Shown here piece by piece: positions 26,161 through 35,638 of a stretch of DNA of 64,000 nucleotides. Both the position numbers and the translations under genes were made by a program. The stretch spans positions 682,001-746,000 of the forward strand of contig NZ_CP119862.1 in the NCBI RefSeq assembly GCF_029338175.1, given 5' to 3'. Position 1 is the first letter of the stretch, and each line of letters opens with the position of its first letter. The notes beneath the pieces are model-generated. The model was given only the letters and a program-made list of their open reading frames with translations, was not told the DNA's origin and ran no database searches. The stretch is from Citrobacter enshiensis (GTDB lineage: Bacteria > Pseudomonadota > Gammaproteobacteria > Enterobacterales > Enterobacteriaceae).

Positions 26161-26988
26161 TTAACCGCCGAACTGATCCGGATCCGGGCCCAGACGTTTT
26201 CCTTGATCGAGCTTGGCAATTTCGCTCAATTCATCTTTATCGAGGCGGAAGTCCCAGACGTTGAAGTTTTCCGCAATACGTGAAGGCGTAACGGATTTCG
26301 GGATCACCACCAGACCGCTGTCCAGATGCCAGCGAATAACAATTTGCGCCGGAGATTTGCCATATTTGTCTGCCAGGTCGCGAATAATGGGCCGATCGAA
26401 TACCCCCTCGCCACCCTGCGCCAGCGGACTCCAGGATTCCGTCTGGATCTTGTGGGTGGCATTCCAGGAATGCAGTTGGCGCTGTTGCATCAGCGGGTGC
26501 AGTTCGATCTGGTTGATCACAGGCGCCAGGCCCGTTTCGTCGATCAAACGTTGGAGGTGATTGACCTGAAAGTTACATACGCCGATGCTTTTCACCAGCC
26601 CCTGCTTTTGCAGGTCGATCATCCCTTTCCATGCTTCAACATAATGGTTAATAGCAGGGACAGGCCAGTGCATCAGGTAGAGATCCACGTAGTCGAGCTG
26701 TAGTTTGTCCAGGCTTTCCTGCAGTGCTTCATAAGGACGTTTTTGATCGTCATTCCACAATTTGGTGGTGATGAACAGCTCTTCCCGGGCAATGCCCGCG
26801 TTTTTTAACGCCTTGCCGACCCCTTCTTCATTCTGATACGCGGCAGCAGTGTCAATTGAGCGGTACCCCACTTCCAGCGCTTTATGAATGGCGGAGATCA
26901 CTTCCTCATTGCTCGCCTTCCAGACACCCAGGCCCAGTTGCGGCATTACATTGCCATCCTGAAGCTTGATAATGGTTGGTGTAGCCAT
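26161..26988 (-). CDS. dkgA: 2,5-diketo-D-gluconate / methylglyoxal reductase A
   Basis: The product is 275 residues from ATG 26988, which has AAGGAGG upstream; five extra in-frame codons to 27003 are unlikely. It is an aldo-keto reductase barrel with the catalytic tetrad visible: Asp in SIDTAAAYQNEEG (with Tyr), Lys in TTKLWND and His in LYLMHWPVP. It reduces methylglyoxal, furfural and 2,5-diketogluconate with NADPH. It lies in the YqhC-controlled yqhD-dkgA operon. Confidence 0.97.
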   Translation of the reverse strand: MATPTIIKLQDGNVMPQLGLGVWKASNEEVISAIHKALEVGYRSIDTAAAYQNEEGVGKALKNAGIAREELFITTKLWNDDQKRPYEALQESLDKLQLDYVDLYLMHWPVPAINHYVEAWKGMIDLQKQGLVKSIGVCNFQVNHLQRLIDETGLAPVINQIELHPLMQQRQLHSWNATHKIQTESWSPLAQGGEGVFDRPIIRDLADKYGKSPAQIVIRWHLDSGLVVIPKSVTPSRIAENFNVWDFRLDKDELSEIAKLDQGKRLGPDPDQFGG

Positions 26989-27092
26989 GCGTTCCTCCTT
27001 CATATGAGCTCACCGGAGCATCGCCCCGGTGAGGTTGTGTGACTTAAGTCTGGACGAAATGCCCAAAAACGAAAGTCTGAAGCGAAAAAACC

Positions 27093-28256
27093 TTAGCGCG
27101 CCGCCTCATAAATACGACGGCTGACGTCCAGCGTAATATCCTGATGTTCACCGAGATTTGTACCACCGTGCGCTTCGAGTTTTGCCAGCAACGCCGGGAT
27201 AGAGCTGCCGTCCAGACCATAATCCGAGAGACGGGTAGGCACCCCTAATTGCTCAAAGAAACTGCGGGTGGCGGCGATAGCAGCATCAATACGCTGGTCA
27301 TCAGAACCTTCCGTAATGTTCCAGACGCGCTCGGCGTATTGCAGCAGTTTGGCACGTTTGGTGTCGCGTTTTTCATTCCACAGCGCCGGCAGAACGATAG
27401 CCAGCGTTTGGGCATGATCGAGGCCGTGCATGGCGGTGAGTTCATGGCCCAGCATATGGGTTGCCCAGTCCTGGGGGACACCTGCGCCAATCAGACCGTT
27501 CAACGCCTGCGTCGCCGCCCACATCACGTTGGCGCGGACATCATAGTTTTCAGGCTCCTGCAGCGCTTTCGGGCCATCTTCAACCAGCGTCAGCAGAATA
27601 CCTTCAGCGAAACGATCCTGGATTTTTCCGTCGACCGGGTAGGTGACATACTGTTCTACCGTGTGCACAAACGCATCGACGACACCGTTGGCAACCTGAC
27701 GCGGCGGCAGCGTATAGGTGTAAACCGGATCCAGTACAGCGAACACTGGCTGTACAAACGGCGTCATAAACGCCAGCTTATCACCGGTGGTTTTGCGTGA
27801 GATAACCGCGCCAGAGTTAGATTCAGAACCGGTCGCGGGCAGCGTCAGAACGGAGCCCATCGGTACTGCGCTTTTCACGTCGTTGCCACGGGTTTCCAGA
27901 ATTCGCCACGGATCGACGCCATCGGCGTAGTGGGCGGCGGCAGCGATAAATTTGGTCCCGTCCAGAACGGAGCCTCCTCCCACCGCCAGCAGGAAAGTCA
28001 CCTTCTCATCACGCACCATTTTGACGGCATTCATCAGCGTTTCATAAGACGGGTTCGGCTCAATCCCGCCGAATTCCAGCACATCAAGACCGCTGAGGGC
28101 GTCATGTACCTGAGCCAGAACGCCGGTCTTTTTCACGCTACCCCCACCGTAGGTGACTAACACGCGGGCGCCCTGCGGAATTTGCTGGCGCAGATCGGTG
28201 ATAGCGCCTTTGCCGAACAGAATACGGGTTGGGGTATGCAGATTAAAATTGTTCAT
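27093..28256 (-). CDS. yqhD: NADPH-dependent aldehyde reductase YqhD
   Basis: The 387-residue iron/zinc-type alcohol dehydrogenase equals E. coli YqhD in length. The NADP-binding GGGSVLDGTKFIAAA motif and the metal ligands (Asp/His in VDAFVHTVEQY; His in HMLGHELTAMHGLDHAQ) are present. It detoxifies short-chain aldehydes such as acrolein, butanal and glycolaldehyde. It is co-transcribed with dkgA and divergent from its activator yqhC. Confidence 0.97.
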   Translation of the reverse strand: MNNFNLHTPTRILFGKGAITDLRQQIPQGARVLVTYGGGSVKKTGVLAQVHDALSGLDVLEFGGIEPNPSYETLMNAVKMVRDEKVTFLLAVGGGSVLDGTKFIAAAAHYADGVDPWRILETRGNDVKSAVPMGSVLTLPATGSESNSGAVISRKTTGDKLAFMTPFVQPVFAVLDPVYTYTLPPRQVANGVVDAFVHTVEQYVTYPVDGKIQDRFAEGILLTLVEDGPKALQEPENYDVRANVMWAATQALNGLIGAGVPQDWATHMLGHELTAMHGLDHAQTLAIVLPALWNEKRDTKRAKLLQYAERVWNITEGSDDQRIDAAIAATRSFFEQLGVPTRLSDYGLDGSSIPALLAKLEAHGGTNLGEHQDITLDVSRRIYEAAR

Positions 28257-28431
28257 TGTTCGTTCCCTTATGTGGGTAGAAAAGAGGGCAGGTGGATGTC
28301 TGCCTGATGGTGAACATTGTGGTCTTCGGCGGCGTTCCTCTCAATGCTCATTTCTGCCAATGTCTTGCCCATTTCTCCAGAAGGCTGGAGAAAACGGATA
28401 AAAATGCGCACTATGTAGAGGTTGTAAACTG

Positions 28432-29349
28432 ATGACGAAATGGCGCGCTATGAACCGAGAAGAGACCTGCCTTCTGCTGACAGATAAAATTAAGCAGCTG
28501 AAAAACAATGAGAAGAAGCTCAGTGAATTGCTTCCCGATATCCGCTTGTTGTACGGCACTGAGCCTGGCTTGCGGACGCCGGTGATGTATGAGCCTGGCA
28601 TCATATTTCTCTTCTCCGGACATAAAATCGGTTATATCAATGAGCGCGTATTTCGCTACGACGCCAATGAATATCTGCTGCTGACAGTACCTTTACCCTT
28701 TGAATGTGAAACTTATGCGACGCCAGAACGCCCGCTGGCCGGTATTCGTCTGAATGTGGATATCCTGCAACTGCAGGAGTTGCTGATGGACATCGGTGAG
28801 GACGATCGCTTCCAGCCGTCGATGGCGGCGAGCGGGATTAACTCCGCCACGCTGTCAGATGAGATCCTCTGCGCCGCTGAGAGGCTGTTAGATGTCATGG
28901 AGCGACCGCTGGATGCGCGTATTCTGGGCAAACAGATCATCCGTGAAATGCTTTACCATGTGTTGACCGGGCCGCGCGGCGGAGCGCTGTTGGCGCTGGT
29001 GAGTCGCCAGACACACTTCAGTCTGATTAGCCGTGTGCTTAAGCGCATTGAAAATAAATACACTGAAAACCTTAACGTTGAGCAACTGGCGACAGAGGCC
29101 AATATGAGCGTCTCCGCGTTCCATCATAATTTTAAATCGGTCACCAGCACGTCGCCGCTGCAATACCTGAAGACCTACCGACTGCACAAGGCGCGCATGA
29201 TGATCATTCATGACGGGATGAAAGCGAGCGCTGCTGCGATGCGGGTAGGCTATGAGAGCGCGTCGCAGTTCAGTCGAGAATTTAAACGTTATTTTGGCGT
29301 CACGCCGGGTGAGGATGCGGCGAGAATTCGGATGATCCAGGGGAGTTAA
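28432..29349 (+). CDS. yqhC: AraC-family activator YqhC
   Basis: The 305-residue regulator has an N-terminal cupin sensor ([20 protein letters not shown]..., [21 protein letters not shown]) and a C-terminal double HTH ([44 protein letters not shown]...). It activates yqhD-dkgA in response to aldehydes. AGAGG ten bases upstream favours the ATG at 28432; ATG 28450 (MNREE) is the alternative used for some homologues. Confidence 0.95.
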   Translation: MTKWRAMNREETCLLLTDKIKQLKNNEKKLSELLPDIRLLYGTEPGLRTPVMYEPGIIFLFSGHKIGYINERVFRYDANEYLLLTVPLPFECETYATPERPLAGIRLNVDILQLQELLMDIGEDDRFQPSMAASGINSATLSDEILCAAERLLDVMERPLDARILGKQIIREMLYHVLTGPRGGALLALVSRQTHFSLISRVLKRIENKYTENLNVEQLATEANMSVSAFHHNFKSVTSTSPLQYLKTYRLHKARMMIIHDGMKASAAAMRVGYESASQFSREFKRYFGVTPGEDAARIRMIQGS

Positions 29350-29387
29350 TCGATTCCCGGCTGGTAAGGCCGGGAAAGAGGAGGGAC

Positions 29388-30047
29388 TCAGGCGCTGCAG
29401 TACTTTTTCTTGATGACAACGATCACCGTACCGAGCAGACCCGCCGTCAGCAAGGCAATCGGCAGGATCATTAAAAACGTCATCACCTGATCTTCATGGC
29501 GTTTGACGAAGGGGATCATGCTGAGCGCATAGCCGAAACTGGTCACCACGCCCACCCACAACAGACCGCTCAACCAGTTAAAAAACTGGAATCTGCGGTT
29601 AGAGAGGCCGGAAATTCCCGCCATTGTGGGCAACAGAGTGCGAACAAACGCCAAAAAACGCCCAACCAGCAGCGCCAGAAGGCCGTGCCGGTCAAACATA
29701 CAGGTTGCGCGTTGATGGTACTTGGACGGTAGCTGTGCCAGCCAGCCTTTCACCGTGTGGGTATTTCCCAGCCAGCGCCCCTGAATATAGCTGAGCCAGC
29801 AGCCCAGACTGGCCGCCGCGGTTAAAATCGCCACGGTGGGTACAAAGTCCATCACACCTTGTGCAATCAGCGCCCCTGCCAGTATCAGCAGGCTGTCTCC
29901 GGGTAAAAAGGATGCAGGCAGCAGGCCGTTTTCTAAAAACAGCGTGGCAAACATCACAAAGTAGACAACGCTAACAACATGTGGATCCGCCAGCGCAGCA
30001 AAATCGTGTTGCCAGAGCGCAGCGATAATATCTTGAATGACAGCCAT
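29388..30047 (-). CDS. yghB: DedA-family membrane protein YghB
   Basis: The 219-residue inner-membrane protein has the DedA/SNARE-associated signature [26 protein letters not shown] and the [18 protein letters not shown] motif with its basic residue. Members are thought to move lipids (undecaprenyl phosphate or phosphatidylethanolamine) and are needed with YqjA for normal division. Length equals E. coli YghB. Confidence 0.97.
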   Translation of the reverse strand: MAVIQDIIAALWQHDFAALADPHVVSVVYFVMFATLFLENGLLPASFLPGDSLLILAGALIAQGVMDFVPTVAILTAAASLGCWLSYIQGRWLGNTHTVKGWLAQLPSKYHQRATCMFDRHGLLALLVGRFLAFVRTLLPTMAGISGLSNRRFQFFNWLSGLLWVGVVTSFGYALSMIPFVKRHEDQVMTFLMILPIALLTAGLLGTVIVVIKKKYCSA

Positions 30048-30178
30048 GGACTTTCCTGTGGAACCGCGTTTAAGTGCCTATTGTACTCTCGAATTGCCCG
30101 GGACGCTTTGATCCCGGACGCAACAAACGCAGACTTTTCTGCTGGAAGTGTCTGCAATTATGTCCATTGGCGGCAACT

Positions 30179-31366
30179 TTACACGATCCGGGTAAATCCT
30201 GCGGCTAAATCCTCAATAAGATCGTCAACATTTTCTAAACCAATATGTAAGCGAATGAGTGTTCCGCTGAAATCCACCACGCCTCCTGGGCGAATGGCTG
30301 CAATGTGCTCAGGTTGATTCGCCAGAATCAATGATTCAAAACCGCCCCATGAGTAGGCCATGCTGAACAGGCTGAAGTTATCGAGGTAGGCTGACATCTC
30401 GTCATTACTGAGCTTTTTATTCAGGACAAATGAAAACAAACCGCTGCTGCCTGAAAAGTCTCGTTTCCAGAATTCATGACCTTTGCTGCCGGGAAGCGCA
30501 GGGTGATTGACGCGCGCCACTTGCGGGTGGTTTGCCAGCCATTCAGCCACTTTCAGGCTGCTTTCATGATGCTGACGCAGGCGAACGCCCAATGTACGTA
30601 AACCGCGGCTGGTCATGTACGCCGTGTCGGCATCCAACATTTGTCCCATCAGATAGGCGTTCTCACGCAGTTGCTCCCAGCAGCGAGCGTTGGAAACCGC
30701 CGTGCCGACCATCGCATCAGAGTGGCCAATCAGATATTTTGTCCCCGCCTGAATCGAGATATCGATTCCAAAATCCAGCGCTTTAAATAGCACCCCGGCG
30801 GCCCAGGTGTTATCAATCATGATAATCGCATCAGGTGCAACTCGTCTGACGGCTTCAACAATCGCTGGGATGTCATGGACTTCCATTGTGATGGAGCCCG
30901 GGGATTCCAGGAAAACGATTCGGGTGTTGGGCTGAAGGTGTTTTACGATATCGGCGCCGACCATGGGGTCGAACCAGCCAGTGGTCACACCGAGTTTGGC
31001 GAGAATTTTGGTGCAGAAATCCTGGCTTGGCTCGTAGGCGGTGTTGGTCATCAGTACGTGATCGCCTTGCTCGACGAAGGCCAAAATGGTGTTGGCGACG
31101 GCTGCCGCACCACAGGGGAACAGGGCGCATCCGACGCCGCCCTCCAGTTCGCACATCGCTTCCTGGAGAGAGAAATGGGTCAACGTTCCGCGACGGCCAT
31201 AGAAAAGCTCGCCGTTGGCGCGGTTGCGGGTGGCGTGTTTTTTCGCTTCAACTGTCTCGAATACCAGTGAAGAAGCGCGTTGAATCACGCTGTTTACCGA
31301 TCCCAGGGTGTACTTTTTACTGCGCCCTGCATTCACAAATTGGGTATCAAGGTGTTTTTTTGCCAT
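30179..31366 (-). CDS. metC: Cystathionine beta-lyase
   Basis: The 395-residue PLP enzyme splits cystathionine into homocysteine, pyruvate and ammonia in methionine synthesis. The PLP lysine lies in [18 protein letters not shown] (about Lys210), with NTWAAGVLF and [11 protein letters not shown] motifs as in E. coli MetC. Two adjoining MetJ-type boxes lie upstream, so repression by MetJ is expected. Confidence 0.97.
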   Translation of the reverse strand: MAKKHLDTQFVNAGRSKKYTLGSVNSVIQRASSLVFETVEAKKHATRNRANGELFYGRRGTLTHFSLQEAMCELEGGVGCALFPCGAAAVANTILAFVEQGDHVLMTNTAYEPSQDFCTKILAKLGVTTGWFDPMVGADIVKHLQPNTRIVFLESPGSITMEVHDIPAIVEAVRRVAPDAIIMIDNTWAAGVLFKALDFGIDISIQAGTKYLIGHSDAMVGTAVSNARCWEQLRENAYLMGQMLDADTAYMTSRGLRTLGVRLRQHHESSLKVAEWLANHPQVARVNHPALPGSKGHEFWKRDFSGSSGLFSFVLNKKLSNDEMSAYLDNFSLFSMAYSWGGFESLILANQPEHIAAIRPGGVVDFSGTLIRLHIGLENVDDLIEDLAAGFTRIV

Positions 31367-31386
31367 GTCGCACGACCTGTTTTTTT

Positions 31387-31402
31387 ATACGTCTGGATGT
31401 CT
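31387..31402 (-). promoter_or_regulatory. Tandem MetJ boxes upstream of metC
   Basis: On the minus strand the bases read AGACATCC then AGACGTAT, two adjacent 8-bp units close to the MetJ consensus AGACGTCT. They lie about 20 bases before the metC start. Confidence 0.8.
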
Positions 31403-31537
31403 AAACTAACATGAATGCTACATCGCGCATCCAGAGGAATCTCGATAAAGCAGAAAATTTTATCAAAATAACCTCTCGTGACTTTTTTACTGCGTAAGCG
31501 CAAGGAAAAGAAACCAAAGGTGCGGCAGTATGTAAAT

Positions 31538-31556
31538 AGTAATGAGAACGACTATC
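31538..31556 (+). promoter_or_regulatory. Fur-box candidate upstream of exbB
   Basis: The 19 bases AGTAATGAGAACGACTATC match the Fur consensus GATAATGATAATCATTATC at about 13 of 19 positions. The site lies some 65 bases before exbB, an iron-regulated operon in relatives. Confidence 0.75.
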
Positions 31557-31619
31557 AATTCGACGTCGTTTTGATATTATTGCGCTCAGATTTTGTGATT
31601 TGCGTCCTGGAGATACAGA

Positions 31620-32354
31620 GTGGGTAATAATTTGATGCAGACGGATCTTTCCGTCTGGGGTATGTATCAGCACGCCGACATTGTGGTTAAGTGCGTGATG
31701 ATTGGTCTGATTCTGGCGTCAGTGGTCACCTGGGCTATCTTCTTCAGCAAAAGCGTTGAGCATTTCACGCAGAAGCGCCGACTCAAGCGTGAGCAGGAGC
31801 AGCTGGCTGAAGCCCGTTCTTTGGATCAGGCAAGCGATATCGCTTCTGAATTTGACGAAAAAAGTTATAGCGCGATGTTGATTAACGAAGCGCAAAATGA
31901 ACTGGAACTGTCAGAAGGCAGTGAAGATAACGAAGGTATTAAAGAGCGTACAGGGTTCCGTCTGGAACGCCGCGTCGCAGCCGTGGGTCGTCATATGGGA
32001 CGGGGTAACGGCTATCTGGCGACTATCGGTGCGATCTCTCCTTTTGTGGGTCTGTTCGGTACGGTATGGGGCATCATGAACAGCTTCATCGGTATCGCGC
32101 AAACGCAAACCACTAACCTTGCCGTTGTGGCTCCGGGTATCGCAGAAGCGCTGCTGGCGACGGCGATTGGCCTGATTGCGGCAATTCCTGCTGTGGTTAT
32201 CTACAACGTCTTTGCGCGCCAGATTGGCGGCTATAAAGCGATGCTGGGCGACGTAGCGGCACAGGTGTTGTTGCTGCAAAGCCGTGACCTGGATTTGAAC
32301 GCGAGTGTCTCCGCTCAGCCGGTACGTACCGCGCAGAAATTACGTGTAGGATAA
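31620..32354 (+). CDS. exbB: TonB energy-transducing complex protein ExbB
   Basis: The 244-residue inner-membrane protein starts with GTG, as in E. coli (MGNNLMQTDLSVWGMYQHADIVV). It has three membrane helices (about 16-39, 127-155 and 162-200) with the conserved GLFGTVWGIMNSF and APGIAEALLATAIGLIAAIPAVV segments. With ExbD it forms the proton channel that powers TonB-dependent uptake of iron-siderophores and B12. It is followed six bases later by exbD. Confidence 0.97.
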   Translation: MGNNLMQTDLSVWGMYQHADIVVKCVMIGLILASVVTWAIFFSKSVEHFTQKRRLKREQEQLAEARSLDQASDIASEFDEKSYSAMLINEAQNELELSEGSEDNEGIKERTGFRLERRVAAVGRHMGRGNGYLATIGAISPFVGLFGTVWGIMNSFIGIAQTQTTNLAVVAPGIAEALLATAIGLIAAIPAVVIYNVFARQIGGYKAMLGDVAAQVLLLQSRDLDLNASVSAQPVRTAQKLRVG

Positions 32355-32360
32355 TGTTTC

Positions 32361-32786
32361 ATGGCAATGCGTCTTAACGAAAACCTGGACGATAATGGCG
32401 AAATGCATGAAATCAACGTGACGCCGTTTATCGACGTCATGCTGGTTCTGCTGATCATCTTTATGGTGGCAGCGCCTCTGGCGACGGTGGATGTGAAGGT
32501 GAATTTGCCTGCCTCCTCCAGTGTGCCGCAACCCCGTCCGGAAAAACCGATTTACCTGTCGGTGAAGGCCGATAACTCCATGTTCATCGGCAACGATCAG
32601 GTCACGGATGAAACCATGATCAACGCGCTTAATACGCTGACCGAAGGAAAGAAAGACACCACGATCTTCTTCCGCGCAGATAAAACTGTTGATTACGAAA
32701 CTATGATGAAGGTAATGGACTCGCTGCATCAGGCGGGTTACCTGAAAATTGGTTTGGTTGGCGAAGAGGTCGCAAAAGCGAAGTAA
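32361..32786 (+). CDS. exbD: TonB complex protein ExbD
   Basis: The 141-residue protein has one N-terminal membrane helix (about 22-43) containing the essential Asp of NVTPFIDVMLVLLIIFMVAAP, and a periplasmic C-terminal domain. It is in operon with exbB and equals the E. coli length. Confidence 0.97.
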   Translation: MAMRLNENLDDNGEMHEINVTPFIDVMLVLLIIFMVAAPLATVDVKVNLPASSSVPQPRPEKPIYLSVKADNSMFIGNDQVTDETMINALNTLTEGKKDTTIFFRADKTVDYETMMKVMDSLHQAGYLKIGLVGEEVAKAK

Positions 32787-32792
32787 TCGTTT

Positions 32793-32868
32793 TGCCGGAC
32801 GGTGCCTGGGCCTGTCCGGCCTGCTTTCTGCGGCTCGTTGGCCGGGTAGGCGTTGCCGCCCGGCACAG
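32793..32868. repeat. Two REP elements (BIME) after exbD
   Basis: GCCGGACGGTGCC...GTCCGGCC (32794-32822) and GGCCGGGTAGGCG...CGCCCGGCAC (32840-32868) are two REP palindromes. They mark the left edge of the three-gene unknown block. Confidence 0.75.
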
Positions 32869-32922
32869 CCCTACTCAACGTTTGGCCTGAAAACGTCCCC
32901 CACAAACGTTCTCTTTTCGCGT

Positions 32923-33342
32923 TTATTGTCGATTCTCATCCAGCGCAACCGTCGTGATATTGGCTGTCCGGTAATTGCCATCGGAAAGTTTGCGTGTCAG
33001 ACGCAGTGTGGCCGTTTCCCGCGCCAGCAAGTGCTGCCAGCTGCTTTCCAGGCGAGCCATGATTTTGGCATGTAGCTCCGGGCGTTGTGCCGTGAGAGTG
33101 TTGATGATCGCGCCGTAAATCTCTTCCTTTACCTGAAGGGCATAGATTTCACGGCGGTTTTGCCATTTTAACCGCACCAGCGCGGCGGGAATTGACACCA
33201 TCTCTTGCGCTACATTTTCAAGGATGGCATTTTTATTGGCAATTAACGCATCAAGATTTTGCTTTAAGATAAATTCATCACTTTTATCGCTATCTAAAGC
33301 TAAATAAACATTATTATCCTCAACGTCTTTCATTTCACTCAT
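32923..33342 (-). CDS. Hypothetical protein, second gene of an unknown pair
   Basis: The 139-residue protein was not recognised. It is soluble, acidic at the N-terminus and helix-rich (KQNLDALIANKNAILENVAQEMVSIP, then REIYALQVKEEIYGAIINTLTAQRPEL), with no signal peptide or membrane segment. Its start overlaps the last bases of the upstream gene (stop at 33335), so the two are translationally coupled and probably act together. It lies between REP elements in an otherwise conserved region. Confidence 0.65.
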   Translation of the reverse strand: MSEMKDVEDNNVYLALDSDKSDEFILKQNLDALIANKNAILENVAQEMVSIPAALVRLKWQNRREIYALQVKEEIYGAIINTLTAQRPELHAKIMARLESSWQHLLARETATLRLTRKLSDGNYRTANITTVALDENRQ

Positions 33343-33739
33343 CTTCCAGAGAATAAAAAATAGGGGCGTTTTTCTCCCCGGTAATTAAATTAAGCCAAAT
33401 TTTATTACCGTCGTCATTTATCCTTGTGGTTGTTTCTGCCATTATTTTGCTGACGGTTTGTGCATCAATGTCACCCTCGGCCTGCAGTGCGTTTATAAGG
33501 CGGGCAAACGTTTCAATTTTGGCAACACGGAACAGTCGATCTTTTAAATGGCGGTCGCGCTCTTCAAGTAGCATATTCCTGGACTGGCCAGTGGCAGTGG
33601 CGCTAATTAAAATATCTGGTTCATAATCGCTTAGAGTTATCTTTCCCTTAGCTAAATTTTCACTCTTTTCTGCGGTGCTGGGCTCAGCGGGGGAAGGCGA
33701 TAAATGAAAGCGAGACGGAACAAGATGCTCGGGAAGCAT
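33335..33739 (-). CDS. Hypothetical protein, first gene of an unknown pair
   Basis: The 134-residue protein was not recognised. The N-terminal 35 residues are Pro/Ser/Glu-rich and probably flexible; the rest is mixed (DYEPDILISATATGQSRNMLLEERDRHLKDRLFRVAKIETFARLINALQAEGDI) and ends NAPIFYSLEDE. There is no signal peptide. A ribosome site AAAGGA lies upstream. The gene is divergent from the membrane-anchored unknown gene at 33847. Confidence 0.65.
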   Translation of the reverse strand: MLPEHLVPSRFHLSPSPAEPSTAEKSENLAKGKITLSDYEPDILISATATGQSRNMLLEERDRHLKDRLFRVAKIETFARLINALQAEGDIDAQTVSKIMAETTTRINDDGNKIWLNLITGEKNAPIFYSLEDE

Positions 33740-33846
33740 GCTGGAATATCCTTTCCTGTCAATAGTATAACGAGTGTGTTTATAAGGCGGGTTTCGTTGA
33801 CAATAGCATGGTGTAATTTTAAAATCAAAAAAAATGGAGCCAATAA

Positions 33847-34350
33847 ATGAACAGTATTTTTTATTCTGTTATTACCCTGCTATTGCTTACCTTTGGTGTA
33901 CTTGTCCTGATGCGAGGACTTAATAAAAATTATCCTGACGCGGGAGTAAGCGCAAGCCATCAGCAAGAACCGATGACGAAAGAAGAGGGTGAAGATCATT
34001 TTTCATCGCTCATGAATACTATTACACCGGTATGGTACTGGCGAGTTAATCATGAATATATCGATTTTCTTCACGCCACGATAAAACGGATGACGGTGGC
34101 TGAGTTGAATGGGACGCCAGGCTTGTTTGACGCGCAAAGGCGTTGTAGCGATCTTAATTCTGCGGTGTACAAATACTATGACAACATTAAAAAACGTTGC
34201 CTGAATGGAGAAAAGGTATCGCATTCTGATCTTGATGTACTCAATTTGCGACAATGTTTCCGGGAGTTCAGCCTGGAGGCTTATCCCTCCCTGGTCGCGC
34301 TGGTGTGGCCTGAATATCAGCGCTCGCCCGTAAAACCGGATGACGTTTGA
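33847..34350 (+). CDS. Hypothetical membrane-anchored protein
   Basis: The 167-residue protein starts with one hydrophobic helix (about residues 4-23, SIFYSVITLLLLTFGVLVLM), and the remaining soluble part is rich in aromatic and charged residues (WYWRVNHEYIDFLHATIKRM, AVYKYYDNIKKRC, LNLRQCFREFSLEAYPSLVALVWPEY). GGAG seven bases before ATG supports the start. No family was recognised. It is divergent from the two-gene unknown operon and may belong with it. Confidence 0.7.
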   Translation: MNSIFYSVITLLLLTFGVLVLMRGLNKNYPDAGVSASHQQEPMTKEEGEDHFSSLMNTITPVWYWRVNHEYIDFLHATIKRMTVAELNGTPGLFDAQRRCSDLNSAVYKYYDNIKKRCLNGEKVSHSDLDVLNLRQCFREFSLEAYPSLVALVWPEYQRSPVKPDDV

Positions 34351-34404
34351 GCGCCTGTTAATCTGATGCTGAAGGAATGGCCAGCGGTGGGTTTTCTTTC
34401 ACTG

Positions 34405-34436
34405 GCCGGGTAAGGCGAAATTGCCGCCCGGCGCAA
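34405..34436. repeat. REP element between the unknown gene and yghZ
   Basis: GCCGGGTAAGGCG...CCGCCCGGCGC is a REP palindrome between two convergent genes, where it may also act as a terminator. Confidence 0.7.
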
Positions 34437-34441
34437 TGTCG

Positions 34442-35482
34442 TTACTTATCTGATGATGCTTGCCACAGATTCAGCTTGCCATCCGCAACATGCTTATCAA
34501 TCTGCGCCAGTTCTTCAGCGGTGAACGTCAGGTTATTCAGTGCCTGGACATTCTCTTCCAGTTGTTCAGGGCGACTGGCGCCAATCAGTACGGATGTGAC
34601 CCGGGAATCCTTCAGCAGCCAGCTTAATGCCATTTGCGCCATCGACTGTCCGCGCTGTTGCGCTATCTCGTTAAGCAAACGCAGGCTGGTAATATTCTCT
34701 TCTGTGAGCATGTTCTCCGTCAGGCCGCGGGCTTTTTTCCCTTCACGCTGCATACGCGAACCTTCCGGGATACCGTTCAGGTATTTTCCTGTTAGCAGCC
34801 CCTGAGCGAGCGGTGTAAAGGCGATGCAGCCTGTCCCGTTGGCTTCCAGCGTATTCAACAGACCGCTTTTATCAACCCAACGGTTTAACAGGTTGTAGGA
34901 GGGTTGATGGATCAGCAGCGGAATCTTCCATTCGCGCAGCAGGTCAGCCATCTGTTGAGTACGTTCGGGGGAGTAAGAGGATATGCCGACATAAAGCGCT
35001 TTCCCGCTTTGTACCGCCTGAGCCAGCGCAGAAGCCGTCTCTTCCATCGGCGTATTTTCATCAACCCGGTGCGAATAGAAGATATCGACGTAATCCAGCC
35101 CCATACGTTGCAGACTCTGATCGAGGCTCGCCAGCAGGTATTTACGCGAACCGCCAGAGCCATAAGGACCCGGCCACATGTCGTATCCGGCTTTGGTGGA
35201 GATGATCAGTTCATCGCGATGGTTCGCAAAATCGCTACGTAACAGGCGGCCAAAATTCTCCTCTGCGCTGCCCGGAGGCGGTCCATAGTTATTGGCCAGA
35301 TCAAAATGGGTGATGCCTAAATCAAATGCCTTACGCAGCAAGGCTTGCTGTGAATCCAGCGCGTGAACGTGACCGAAACTGTGCCACAAGCCCAGTGACA
35401 GCGCGGGCAAACGCAAACCGCTTTTCCCACAATAGCGATAAAGCATTTGCTCATAACGTTCAGGGTTAGCTAACCAGGTCAT
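34442..35482 (-). CDS. yghZ: L-glyceraldehyde 3-phosphate reductase YghZ (Gpr)
   Basis: The 346-residue aldo-keto reductase is of the potassium-channel-beta-like group. Catalytic residues are visible: Asp/Tyr in HFDLANNYGPPPGSAEENFG, Lys in ISTKAGYDMWPGPYGSGG and His in DIFYSHRVD. It reduces L-glyceraldehyde 3-phosphate and methylglyoxal with NADPH. Length equals E. coli YghZ. Confidence 0.95.
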   Translation of the reverse strand: MTWLANPERYEQMLYRYCGKSGLRLPALSLGLWHSFGHVHALDSQQALLRKAFDLGITHFDLANNYGPPPGSAEENFGRLLRSDFANHRDELIISTKAGYDMWPGPYGSGGSRKYLLASLDQSLQRMGLDYVDIFYSHRVDENTPMEETASALAQAVQSGKALYVGISSYSPERTQQMADLLREWKIPLLIHQPSYNLLNRWVDKSGLLNTLEANGTGCIAFTPLAQGLLTGKYLNGIPEGSRMQREGKKARGLTENMLTEENITSLRLLNEIAQQRGQSMAQMALSWLLKDSRVTSVLIGASRPEQLEENVQALNNLTFTAEELAQIDKHVADGKLNLWQASSDK

Positions 35483-35638
35483 GCAATCTCCTTAGAGCGG
35501 TTGAATTTCAAAACAACGTTTCTATTCTAGCGGCTGCGTCAGTTATGTCCCGTTCGTCAGGTCACATTGAGATGAAAAATTGGGCAAAAATACGTCGCTA
35601 TGCTTTGCTTAAAAAAACATCCGTGCCGGAGTGAGGCT

